From Streptomyces sp. NBC_00690 (GTDB lineage: Bacteria > Actinomycetota > Actinomycetes > Streptomycetales > Streptomycetaceae), in assembly GCF_036226685.1 (NCBI RefSeq), contig NZ_CP109009.1, positions 4,278,001 to 4,342,000 on the forward strand: DNA of 64,000 bases, given 5' to 3'. A model generated the notes under the pieces. That model did not search any database. It saw only the letters and a list, made by a program, of their open reading frames with translations, and was not told the origin of the DNA. Both the position numbers and the translations under genes were made by a program. Positions 28,555 to 36,223 of the stretch are shown in pieces (the first letter of the stretch is position 1; the number at the start of each line of letters is the position of its first letter).

Positions 28555-29445
28555 ATGGATCTGGCGTTGCTACGCACATTCGTCACCGTCCACCGCGCAG
28601 GCTCCTTCACCCGCGCCGCCGCCTTGCTGGGACTCTCCCAGCCAGCGGTGACGGGCCAGATCCGCACCCTGGAACGCCAACTGGGCCGTCCGCTCTTCCT
28701 TCGACAGGCACGTGGCGTCACCCCGACCACCATCGGTGACGAGCTCGCCCATCGCGCCGCTCCCCACCTGGACGCCCTGGTCGAGATCGCCGAGACCGGA
28801 CTGGACGAGACATCCGGCGTACGGACCCTGCATCTGGCCGGACCACCCGAATTCACATCCCTGCGCGCCCTGCCCGCCCTCACCCCGCTGATCTCCCAGG
28901 GGCTGGCCCTGCGCGCCTCGTTCGGGAACGCCGAGGAGACCCTCGAAGGATTGGCCGCCGGCCATCATGATCTGGCCATCACCACGGCCCGTCCCCGCGG
29001 CGGCCTCCTCACCGCGACTCCGCTCTGTGACGAGGAGCATGTCCTCGTCGCCTCCCCGCGGTGGGGGGCCCGACTGGGCCCGGAGGTGTTACGCCGCGGC
29101 CATGTGGTGCTGGAGCAACTGCCCGTGGTGGAAGTCCATGAGTCGCTCCCCCTGGTGGCCCGCTACTGGGCCGCGGTCTTCGACTCGCGTCCAGCCGCCG
29201 CAGGGGCCGTCATCGCGCCGGACCTCAGGGCGGTGCTGGAGAGCGCGGCGGCCGGGGCCGGCCTCGCGGTGCTGCCGCGATACCTCTGTGAGGACGCCTT
29301 GGAGCGGGGTCGCCTTGTGGCATTGCTGGACCCTCCGGTACCCCCGTTGCGGACGTACTTCCTCGTGGTGAGGACGGGGACGCTGGCGCTTCCTCCGATC
29401 GCCCGGGCGCACGAGTGGCTGCTGCGGGCAGCGGGCGACTGGTGA
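28555..29445 (+). CDS. LysR family transcriptional regulator with a TTA codon
   Basis: A LysR regulator of 296 residues. The helix-turn-helix at residues 1-60 reads MDLALLRTFVTVHRAGSFTR and continues through LSQPAVTGQIRTLE. The substrate-binding domain follows. Codon 179 (29089-29091) is TTA, which in Streptomyces needs the bldA tRNA, so production is probably tied to development. The ATG at 28555 follows GAGAGGGG. The partner gene is unclear; the next gene, for a Nudix protein, is co-directional 52 bp downstream. Confidence 0.9.
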   Translation: MDLALLRTFVTVHRAGSFTRAAALLGLSQPAVTGQIRTLERQLGRPLFLRQARGVTPTTIGDELAHRAAPHLDALVEIAETGLDETSGVRTLHLAGPPEFTSLRALPALTPLISQGLALRASFGNAEETLEGLAAGHHDLAITTARPRGGLLTATPLCDEEHVLVASPRWGARLGPEVLRRGHVVLEQLPVVEVHESLPLVARYWAAVFDSRPAAAGAVIAPDLRAVLESAAAGAGLAVLPRYLCEDALERGRLVALLDPPVPPLRTYFLVVRTGTLALPPIARAHEWLLRAAGDW

Positions 29446-29497
29446 ACGAACGCGTCCCAGGAGTTTCAGAACCGCCGTCGTGGGCCATTTTCTAGCC

Positions 29498-29977
29498 ATG
29501 ACCGAACGTCCCGTGGTCAAGCGCACCGCACGTGCCGTCCTGCTCGATGGCGACGATCTCGTTCTGATCAAGCGCACCAAGCCAGGGCTCGATCCATACT
29601 GGCTGACGCCGGGCGGCGGGGTCGAGTCGACGGACACCACGGTGATCGCTGCTCTGCACCGAGAGCTGGACGAGGAGCTGGGTGCGAAGGTCACCGATGT
29701 GGTGCCTTGCTTCGTCGACACCGTGGAGCACATCGCGGGCGGTGGCATCGCCGGGGTCAAGGTGCAGCACTTCTTCGTCTGCCGTCTGGAGTCCATGGAC
29801 CCGTCCCTCCGACACGGCCCGGAGATCGACGAGCCATGTGGGGAGTACGAGATCGTCCGGGTCCCCTTCAGCCGGGTGGGGATCGCCGCGGTCCATCTCG
29901 TACCGCTCTCGTTGCGGCACTATCTGGACGGCAACATCGAGGGAGTGCGCGCATTGCACGCCCATGACCTGGGCTGA
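29498..29977 (+). CDS. Nudix-domain hydrolase with atypical Nudix box
   Basis: A small Nudix protein of 159 residues. The box region reads TPGGGVESTDTTVIAALH followed by RELDEELG. The catalytic REx-EExG part is intact, but the first conserved glutamate (G-x5-E) is Thr47. It may hydrolyse a nucleoside diphosphate linked to another group, and activity may be altered. The ATG at 29498 has no obvious ribosome site; a GTG at 29480 is an alternative. Confidence 0.8.
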   Translation: MTERPVVKRTARAVLLDGDDLVLIKRTKPGLDPYWLTPGGGVESTDTTVIAALHRELDEELGAKVTDVVPCFVDTVEHIAGGGIAGVKVQHFFVCRLESMDPSLRHGPEIDEPCGEYEIVRVPFSRVGIAAVHLVPLSLRHYLDGNIEGVRALHAHDLG

Positions 29978-30088
29978 TGGATCGAACAGAACGATCCGGT
30001 CCACTGCTGGACCGACCCGCGCCCGCCCCTGGCCTCCTGTCGTCACCTTGTCCCACCGACGACGTACCTGGTGCAGTCGGTCCGCCCG

Positions 30089-31603
30089 CTAGCTCCCGAC
30101 GGTGATCAGGTCCTCGAAGGAGTCATGGCGGATGCGGTTGGGCGGTATGCCGATGCCCCGCAGGGCGTGCACTCCGCTACGGATCATCCCGGGAGGTCCG
30201 GAGAGATATCCGTCGTACTCGTGCCAGGGGCCGAACTCCCTCACCGCATCGGGAAAGTGCGCCCGGTCGTCGACAATGGGACGCACCGACAGCCAGGGAT
30301 GCGTCTTCTGGAGCCGCAACATGGTGTCGATGTCATAGAGGTCGAAGTCCGTGCGCGCCCCGTAGAAGACCTCGACCGGCCGCCGGGTGCCGTGTTGGGC
30401 AACGTCTTCGACCAGCGCCTTGATGGGGGCGATTCCCGTTCCTCCACCGAGGCAGAGGAGACCGTTGTCGGTGGAGTGGTCGACCGTCATGGAGCCGGCC
30501 GGTGGACCCAGCCGCAGGATGTCGCCGGGGCGGGCGTGGCGAACCAGTGCCCCCGAGACCCAGCCGGCGGGCACCGCCTTCACATGGAACGAGAGAAGCC
30601 CGTCGGGGCGCGGTGCGCTGGCGAAGGAGTAGTGACGCCAGACCCGTGGCCACCAGGGCGTCTCCACGCTGGTGTACTGCCCGGCGACAAAGGGATAGGG
30701 CTGGTCGGGGCGCACCGTGACAACGGCTATATCGGGCGTTCGAAGATCGTGGGAGACCACCTCGGCATGCCACCAGGCAGGCGCCTGCACCTGGTTCTCC
30801 GCTGCGGCATCAATCATGATCTGCGAAATCGTGGTGTATGTACGCACCCAGGCAGCCTCGGTATCGGGCCCCCAGGTCTGTGTGGCATATCGACTCAAGG
30901 CGCCGAGAAGGGCCTCGCCCACGGCCGGGTAGTGGGCGGCCTGCGTCCCGTACTTGCGGTGTCCACGCCCCAGATGCTGAAGGTACTCGGTGAGGACGGC
31001 CGGATCGTCCATATGCTCGGCGGCAGTGAGCAGCGCTTTGAGCAGCCGGTCGCGCTGAGTGTCCATCGCGACCGGGAAGAGGGGGCGTAGTTCGGGGTGC
31101 CCCACGAACAGCAGGGCGTAGAAGTAGGAGGTGACCCGGTCGGCCGTCGGCTCGATCTCGGCCAACGTGCGTCGAACAAGTTCGGCGTCGGAGGGCACTT
31201 CGGATGTCGAGGCGGGGCTCAGGGTCGGCCTCGACGGTTCGGCTACGGGTCCCTGCTCGATGGCAAGGGCCTGGTGCTGACCGGGTAGGCGCAGTCGGGT
31301 GGGGGTGCCCAGGGGGCTGACCGCCTCGCGCGGCCAGGGAAGTTCATCTCGGGCCGGGGCGCGGCCTTCGGCCGGGTGGACGGGATAGAAGCGGGGCGGG
31401 TCGTCCATCGAACGCTGCGTGCGCTCCTCACCGATCCGTTCGCCACCCATGCTCCCGGAGCGCTGAGTGGTTTGCCGCCGGGCGGCCTCGGCCGGTGGTG
31501 TCCGGAGGTCATCCGGGGAGGGCTCCGGCGGGATGGCTATGCCTTCGTCGGAACCGTTGTCACCTGATCTGCTGGCCGACACGGTAGTTGTCGGAGCGTC
31601 CAT
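30089..31603 (-). CDS. Flavohemoglobin-like globin-FAD/NAD reductase with long N-terminal extension
   Basis: A probable nitric oxide dioxygenase or related globin-coupled reductase of 504 residues. Residues 1-135 are low-complexity and Pro/Arg/Glu-rich. The globin domain (about 139-270) has the B10 tyrosine at 162 (FYALLFVGHPELRPLF) and the proximal histidine at 215 (GHRKYGTQAAHYPAVG), aligning with E. coli Hmp His85. The reductase has the FAD motif RHYSFAS (323-329) and the NAD motif LCLGGGTGIAPI. The long extension is unusual for Hmp. The ATG at 31603 is preferred; a start at 31624 is possible. It is divergent from the membrane protein gene at 31917. Confidence 0.88.
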   Translation of the reverse strand: MDAPTTTVSASRSGDNGSDEGIAIPPEPSPDDLRTPPAEAARRQTTQRSGSMGGERIGEERTQRSMDDPPRFYPVHPAEGRAPARDELPWPREAVSPLGTPTRLRLPGQHQALAIEQGPVAEPSRPTLSPASTSEVPSDAELVRRTLAEIEPTADRVTSYFYALLFVGHPELRPLFPVAMDTQRDRLLKALLTAAEHMDDPAVLTEYLQHLGRGHRKYGTQAAHYPAVGEALLGALSRYATQTWGPDTEAAWVRTYTTISQIMIDAAAENQVQAPAWWHAEVVSHDLRTPDIAVVTVRPDQPYPFVAGQYTSVETPWWPRVWRHYSFASAPRPDGLLSFHVKAVPAGWVSGALVRHARPGDILRLGPPAGSMTVDHSTDNGLLCLGGGTGIAPIKALVEDVAQHGTRRPVEVFYGARTDFDLYDIDTMLRLQKTHPWLSVRPIVDDRAHFPDAVREFGPWHEYDGYLSGPPGMIRSGVHALRGIGIPPNRIRHDSFEDLITVGS

Positions 31604-31916
31604 TGTCTGCCTCGCCTCGAACATCTCTTGTTCGGTCTCCGCACTTCCATCTGCTCGGAACGTGCCTCACTTCAGTGCTCCTGCCCCAGGACTGCTGTCA
31701 GCCACAATCTCCGGCACGACTCGCCATCTCCGTAGTCGTATCATTACAGGGAGTGGGCCTCGGGTGGCTCAAAGCAAGGAAACTCCTCCTATCTCAAGCC
31801 GCTTGCCTTACAGTGCCGCTCCCTCTGTGGAGCGGCGCCGACAGCGCTCGTACGCCATGGCGCGTAGCAGCGGCTACTCCCGCCGTCAGATGTGGCGAAG
31901 CGGTTGGTTCGGCACG
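31604..31916. other. Divergent promoter region of the globin and membrane-protein genes
   Basis: No gene, repeat or strong hairpin is visible in this 313-bp gap. It ends at the parS site that overlaps the next start codon. Confidence 0.4.
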
Positions 31917-32471
31917 GTGTTTCACGTGAAACCATTGAAGCGACCAACCCGGCGAGCACTTCTTGTCGTCCATGTCTGCGCAGCCGCATCTTGGTTGGGG
32001 GTCACGCTGGGGCTGTTGGCTCTGGCGCTGAATGCCAGTACCTCCAAGTCTCTGGCCACCACCGAATCCAGCGTCCAGTCGATGAAGGTCTTCACGGACT
32101 GGCTGGTTCTTCCGTCGGCACTGCTGACTTTCGTCACCGGCGTGGTCTTGTCCTTGGGTACCGCATGGGGCCTTGCCCGGCATCGCTGGGTCTTGACCAA
32201 GCTCCTGCTGACAGCCGCCACTACGACGGCTTCGGTGTTCGCTCTCCGTCCAGGGGTGAACGAAGCAGCGGAGATCACCTCTGGGGGAGGATCGCTGAAC
32301 GCACCTCTCGATCTGGTGATGGGCCCCGCTGTCTCCCTGTGTGCCTACCTCTTGATGATGGCTCTCTCCGTACTCAAGCCTTGGGGATTGACCCGCCGTG
32401 GGCGAAGACTGCGGGGCGGGGTCACTTCTCGGAAAGCACTAGACGAACGATCACTGCGTCAGACAGCCTGA
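31917..32471 (+). CDS. Four-helix membrane protein starting within a parS site
   Basis: A hypothetical membrane protein of 184 residues. The start is inferred as GTG 31917, giving VFHVKPLKRPTRRALLVVHV. The first codons are the parS sequence 31919-31932. Four hydrophobic segments follow: ALLVVHVCAAASWLGVTLGL, LVLPSALLTFVTGVVLSLG, WVLTKLLLTAATTTASVFAL and LVMGPAVSLCAYLLMMALSV. It resembles DUF2269-like integral membrane proteins, but I am not sure of the family. No ribosome site is seen. The GNAT gene follows 5 bp later, so they are probably co-transcribed. Confidence 0.75.
   Translation: MFHVKPLKRPTRRALLVVHVCAAASWLGVTLGLLALALNASTSKSLATTESSVQSMKVFTDWLVLPSALLTFVTGVVLSLGTAWGLARHRWVLTKLLLTAATTTASVFALRPGVNEAAEITSGGGSLNAPLDLVMGPAVSLCAYLLMMALSVLKPWGLTRRGRRLRGGVTSRKALDERSLRQTA
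31919..31932. promoter_or_regulatory. parS: parS site over the start codon of the membrane-protein gene
   Basis: Perfect GTTTCACGTGAAAC. The predicted start codon GTG (31917-31919) shares its last base with the site. Confidence 0.92.
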
Positions 32472-32476
32472 TCCCC

Positions 32477-33340
32477 ATGCCGACCTCACTCCCAGACTCA
32501 CCGCATATTCGTCGTCTCACCAGGGAGGATCTGCTCTTCTGCGCCGACCTCTCGGAGAATCGCGGATGGCCCAGGGAAGAGCACAAGTGGTCCCTGCTGC
32601 TGACCGCGGGAACCGCCTACGGCATCGATGACCCCTCCGGCAAGGGACTGGCCGCCTGTTGCACCGTGATGTCCTACGGTCCCGAACTGGCTGCGATCGG
32701 CATGATGTTGGTGGCCGAGCAGTATGCGCGCCAAGGCATCGGCCGACGCTTGATGCAACATGTCCTCAAGGAGGCGAGCGGCACACCGCTCACGCTGCAT
32801 GCCACCCCGCAAGGGCAACTGCTCTATGAGGGGCTGGGCTTCACGGCCGTGGGACGGGCAGAGATGGTCCGCGGACGCTTCCGGCCCCCGGCGGATGTCG
32901 CCTGGGCTGCTTCCATCACCCGGCCTGCAACCGCCGAGGATCTGCCCAGCATCGTACGTCTCGACACAGAAGTGTTCGGTCCGGACCGAACCCATATGAT
33001 CACGCGCCTACCGGCCTTCGCCGACCATCTTCGTGTGGCCGAGGAGAACGGCGAGCTGACGGGTTACGCCGCAGCCTGGCCCAATATGGAAACCCATGTC
33101 ATCGGACCTCTGATCGCCCGGGACACCCGAACCGCACAGGCACTGATCACTTCGCTCGCCCCGGCCACGGACCGGCCCTTCCGCACCGATATCGACGATC
33201 GTCATCAAGAACTTCTGACCTGGTTGAAGGCACATGGTCTGCACTCCGTCGCTTTCAACACCGTGATGACCCATGGGATCGACGAGCTGCCCGGTGATTG
33301 GTCCCGCCGCTTCGCACCACTCTCGGTGGCAGCCGGCTGA
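32477..33340 (+). CDS. GNAT family N-acetyltransferase, two-domain
   Basis: A predicted acetyltransferase of 287 residues with two GNAT folds. The N-terminal one (about 10-135) has the acetyl-CoA loop EQYARQGIGRRLMQHVLKEA (RQGIGR pattern) and LLYEGLGF. The C-terminal half (about 150-285) resembles the YitI-type second domain and begins SITRPATAEDLPSIVRLD. The substrate is unknown. It follows the membrane protein gene by 5 bp. Confidence 0.85.
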   Translation: MPTSLPDSPHIRRLTREDLLFCADLSENRGWPREEHKWSLLLTAGTAYGIDDPSGKGLAACCTVMSYGPELAAIGMMLVAEQYARQGIGRRLMQHVLKEASGTPLTLHATPQGQLLYEGLGFTAVGRAEMVRGRFRPPADVAWAASITRPATAEDLPSIVRLDTEVFGPDRTHMITRLPAFADHLRVAEENGELTGYAAAWPNMETHVIGPLIARDTRTAQALITSLAPATDRPFRTDIDDRHQELLTWLKAHGLHSVAFNTVMTHGIDELPGDWSRRFAPLSVAAG

Positions 33341-33519
33341 CCCCCAACTCCCGCTGTGAGCAAGGCTCTTGCGCAGGCATCCCGGAAGGATCGGGGACAC
33401 GCCCCAAGCGAACCCGATGGTTGCGGGCGCGGTATATTGCGGCCCCCACCTTCCCCGGGGTGCCAGTGCTTGACCATCGCCATCGGGGAAAGGTCGCTGG
33501 GCACGAAGGAGGAAGACCG

Positions 33520-33978
33520 ATGGCCGAGACCGAACCCTCGTACACCTGGCTCGCCCAGGGCTGGTCCGCCTTCTCTTTGCTCCACGGCAGAATCGAGGCC
33601 GACATCGAACGGGCTCTGGAGAGAGCCCATGGGCTGAGCGTGCGGGAGTTCTCCTTGCTGGAGGTCCTGAGCCGTCAGCATGGCGATGTTCGCGGCCATC
33701 TTCAGATGAAGCAGGTCGCTGAAGCGATCATCCTCAGCCAAAGCGCCACCACCCGCCTGGTCAGCCGTCTCGAGAGCCGTGGGCTGCTGCGCCGCTATCT
33801 CTGTGACACCGATCGCCGTGGAATCTATACGGATGTGACGGACGCAGGTCTGGCCCTGCTAGCTGCGGCCCGCCCCACGCATGACACAGCGCTGCGTGCG
33901 GCTCTCGACCAGGCAGCCACAGATCCCACTCTGACGTCCCTGGTACGGACCGTCGAGGAGCTTCGAGTCCCTGCCTAG
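33520..33978 (+). CDS. MarR family transcriptional regulator
   Basis: A winged-helix regulator of 152 residues. It has the dimer helix LLHGRIEADIERALERAHGL, the recognition region AEAIILSQSATTRLVSRLES and the wing RRYLCDTDRRGIYTDVTDAG. GAAGGAGGAAG lies just before the ATG at 33520. A GNAT acetyltransferase gene starts 10 bp after its stop, so the two form a small operon and the regulator may control that gene. Confidence 0.92.
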   Translation: MAETEPSYTWLAQGWSAFSLLHGRIEADIERALERAHGLSVREFSLLEVLSRQHGDVRGHLQMKQVAEAIILSQSATTRLVSRLESRGLLRRYLCDTDRRGIYTDVTDAGLALLAAARPTHDTALRAALDQAATDPTLTSLVRTVEELRVPA

Positions 33979-33988
33979 AGTGTGAGTC

Positions 33989-34441
33989 ATGAGCGATCTT
34001 GAGATACGCCCCGCCGAGGACGCCGACCTTCCGTCGATCGTGGCCATGCTCGCTGATGATGTGCTGGGAGCCACACGGGAGTCTCCCCACGACCTCACTC
34101 CGTACAGGAGCGCGTTCGAGCGACTCAAGGCCGATCCACATCAACACCCGACCGTTGCGGTACGCGGGGGCACGGTGGTGGGGACGCTCCAGCTCACCAT
34201 CATTCCGGGGCTCTCCCGAGGCGGCGCCACCCGAGCTCTGATCGAAGGCGTTCGGGTACACGCCAATGAGCGCGGCAGCGGCCTCGGAAGGCAGTTGATC
34301 GAGTGGGCTATTGAAGAATCGCGCCGCCAGAACTGCCAACTGGTCCAGTTGACATCGGATGTCTCCCGCGTTGACGCCCATCGCTTCTATGAGCGGTTGG
34401 GCTTTGTCGCCTCTCACATCGGCTTCAAACTGCCGCTCTGA
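33989..34441 (+). CDS. GNAT family N-acetyltransferase
   Basis: A single-domain GNAT protein of 150 residues. It begins MSDLEIRPAEDADLPSIVAM, has the acetyl-CoA motif VHANERGSGLGRQLIEW (RGSGLG pattern) and ends FYERLGFVASHIGFKL. It is the second gene of the marR-GNAT unit. The substrate is unknown. Confidence 0.9.
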   Translation: MSDLEIRPAEDADLPSIVAMLADDVLGATRESPHDLTPYRSAFERLKADPHQHPTVAVRGGTVVGTLQLTIIPGLSRGGATRALIEGVRVHANERGSGLGRQLIEWAIEESRRQNCQLVQLTSDVSRVDAHRFYERLGFVASHIGFKLPL

Positions 34442-34603
34442 TCCGAGGTTCCTTCCATGGGGCCCACCATGACTCCTGACGATCAGGAGTCCGAACCGGA
34501 AGCAGCCCCTTAGACAGCTCTCGTACCCGATCTTGATCCCAGGGCCAGGGATGGGTAGTTCGAGGCTGCCACCCTCGGTATTCGCGCCCGTGCTCCATCG
34601 ACT

Positions 34604-34617
34604 GTTTCACGTGAAAC
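34604..34617. promoter_or_regulatory. parS: parS site
   Basis: Perfect GTTTCACGTGAAAC inside the perfect 16-mer TGTTTCACGTGAAACA (34603-34618). It lies between the convergent GNAT and serine hydrolase genes. Confidence 0.95.
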
Positions 34618-34647
34618 ATGCTGAGCCTCCTGCTGATCGGAGGTGAC

Positions 34648-34661
34648 GTTTCACGTGAAAC
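34648..34661. promoter_or_regulatory. parS: parS site, second of a close pair
   Basis: Perfect GTTTCACGTGAAAC, 44 bp centre to centre from the previous site in the same convergent gap. A small hairpin (CCTCC with GGAGG, 34627-34644) lies between the two. Confidence 0.94.
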
Positions 34662-34738
34662 AGTCCTCATGTCTCCTCGTAGCTCCTCGTAGCGATTTCG
34701 TCGGCACGTTGAGTGGGAAGCCCATGACGTCAGCAGAA

Positions 34739-36121
34739 TCAGCTGGGAAGCCCGCGCCATCCCTGCTTGTCCACACCACCAGGGATCCCGGTGTCCGGCT
34801 CATAGGGCTCGCGGGTAAAGACAAACGACCCCAGGTCGAGATGGGCAATCGAGCCGTCCGTCCGGCGCACTACGCGCAGGGTCTCCCCCGCGTAGTAGCC
34901 GTTCTGCCCGATCCAGGTTCCGTCCTCCGCATCAGTGAACCGCGCCCGACGACCAGGCCCGGTCAGAGGTTGAAGGGCGAGAACACGGTCGGGGAGCAGT
35001 TGCAGACCAAAGGCATAGGTCCCCCAGTACCAAGGGCCGGTGATCTCCAGCTGTTCTTGGTCGACCTCCGATAGCGGGCGCCAGGGCAGAGGAAGACGCG
35101 GTTCTGCCTCAGCCACGATCTGAATGAGGTCGGTGGCAACCAGGCTGGGGAGAGGGCCCGAGGTCGCATTGGCGAGAACCGCGGCGGTCACCCCGTCGTC
35201 GACGCCAACCCAGAGCCCGGCGACGAATCCCGGGAGCGAGCCTCCGTGACCGACCAACGTACGACCGTCTCGCCTGATGATCTGAAGCCCAAAGCCATAG
35301 GTGGTATCCCACTCCCCGCTCTCGGCAGGCACGGCGGGCGTCCGCATCTCCCGTACCGATGCCGCGCTGAGTACGCGGTCGTCTCCCTCGGCGAGAAATG
35401 CGCCGAACCGACACAGGTCGGTGGCGGTCGACCAGAGCTGGCCCGCAGGAGCCATCAGTCCAAGGTCCTCTGCGGGTTCGGGCAGAAGCACATCGGCCCA
35501 CGGATGCACCGCCCACCCTTGGGCGGAGGGAGCTTGGGGTTCCATGCTCGTACGGGTCAAGGCGAGTGGCTCCAGGATCTCCCGCTGGAGAACCTCCTCC
35601 CACGAACCGCCCCTCACCGCCTCGATAAGGGAACCGAGAACCGTGTATCCCGGGTTGGAGTAGTGGAAGCGGCGGCCAACAGGATGCTTGCGCGGCTGCT
35701 CCCCGAGGACGTCGGGGAGGCCGGGCCGAAGCGAAGCGGACGAGCGTTCCCACCATGGCGACGGAGTCTCCGCACCCAAGCCCGCGCTATGAGCGAGCAG
35801 TTGGGCGATCGTCACCTCGCCGATCCCCGTACCGGGAAGATGCTTCTCCAATGGATCCTGAAGGTCGATCAGCCCGTCGTCACGCAGCCTCATCACCAGA
35901 ACAGCCGTGAACGTCTTGGTGATCGAGCCGATCCGGTACTGGGTGTTGGCGCCCGTCTCATCCCCTTCGGCAAAGGGGCGCTCCCCGGTCCATACGAGCT
36001 GGCCATCGCGGGCCACAGCACCGGTCAACGAAGGAGCTCGCCCCTCCGACTGTGCCGCGGCGATGCGGTGGAGCAGCGCCCGTTCGGTGGTGGGCAGAAG
36101 TGCTGTCAGAGGTGCGGTCAT
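34739..36121 (-). CDS. Serine hydrolase of the beta-lactamase / DD-peptidase family
   Basis: A class C beta-lactamase-like (EstB/AmpH type) serine hydrolase of 460 residues. The nucleophile motif SxxK is in YRIGSITKTFTAVLVM, the YxN motif is YSNPGY, and the third motif is HGG in LVGHGGSLPGF. A further C-terminal domain of about 120 residues carries WYWGTYAFGLQLLPDR. No signal peptide is obvious, so it is probably cytosolic or cell-associated. It is convergent with the GNAT gene. Confidence 0.87.
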   Translation of the reverse strand: MTAPLTALLPTTERALLHRIAAAQSEGRAPSLTGAVARDGQLVWTGERPFAEGDETGANTQYRIGSITKTFTAVLVMRLRDDGLIDLQDPLEKHLPGTGIGEVTIAQLLAHSAGLGAETPSPWWERSSASLRPGLPDVLGEQPRKHPVGRRFHYSNPGYTVLGSLIEAVRGGSWEEVLQREILEPLALTRTSMEPQAPSAQGWAVHPWADVLLPEPAEDLGLMAPAGQLWSTATDLCRFGAFLAEGDDRVLSAASVREMRTPAVPAESGEWDTTYGFGLQIIRRDGRTLVGHGGSLPGFVAGLWVGVDDGVTAAVLANATSGPLPSLVATDLIQIVAEAEPRLPLPWRPLSEVDQEQLEITGPWYWGTYAFGLQLLPDRVLALQPLTGPGRRARFTDAEDGTWIGQNGYYAGETLRVVRRTDGSIAHLDLGSFVFTREPYEPDTGIPGGVDKQGWRGLPS

Positions 36122-36223
36122 GGAGCAGGTCTATCGGGTGTGATCGTGAGAAGTCGACTGTTCGCTTGGGCATTTCGCGACCCGCGGAATGCTCGGCCCG
36201 CCCGGGGGTCGCAGGGTCGTGGC

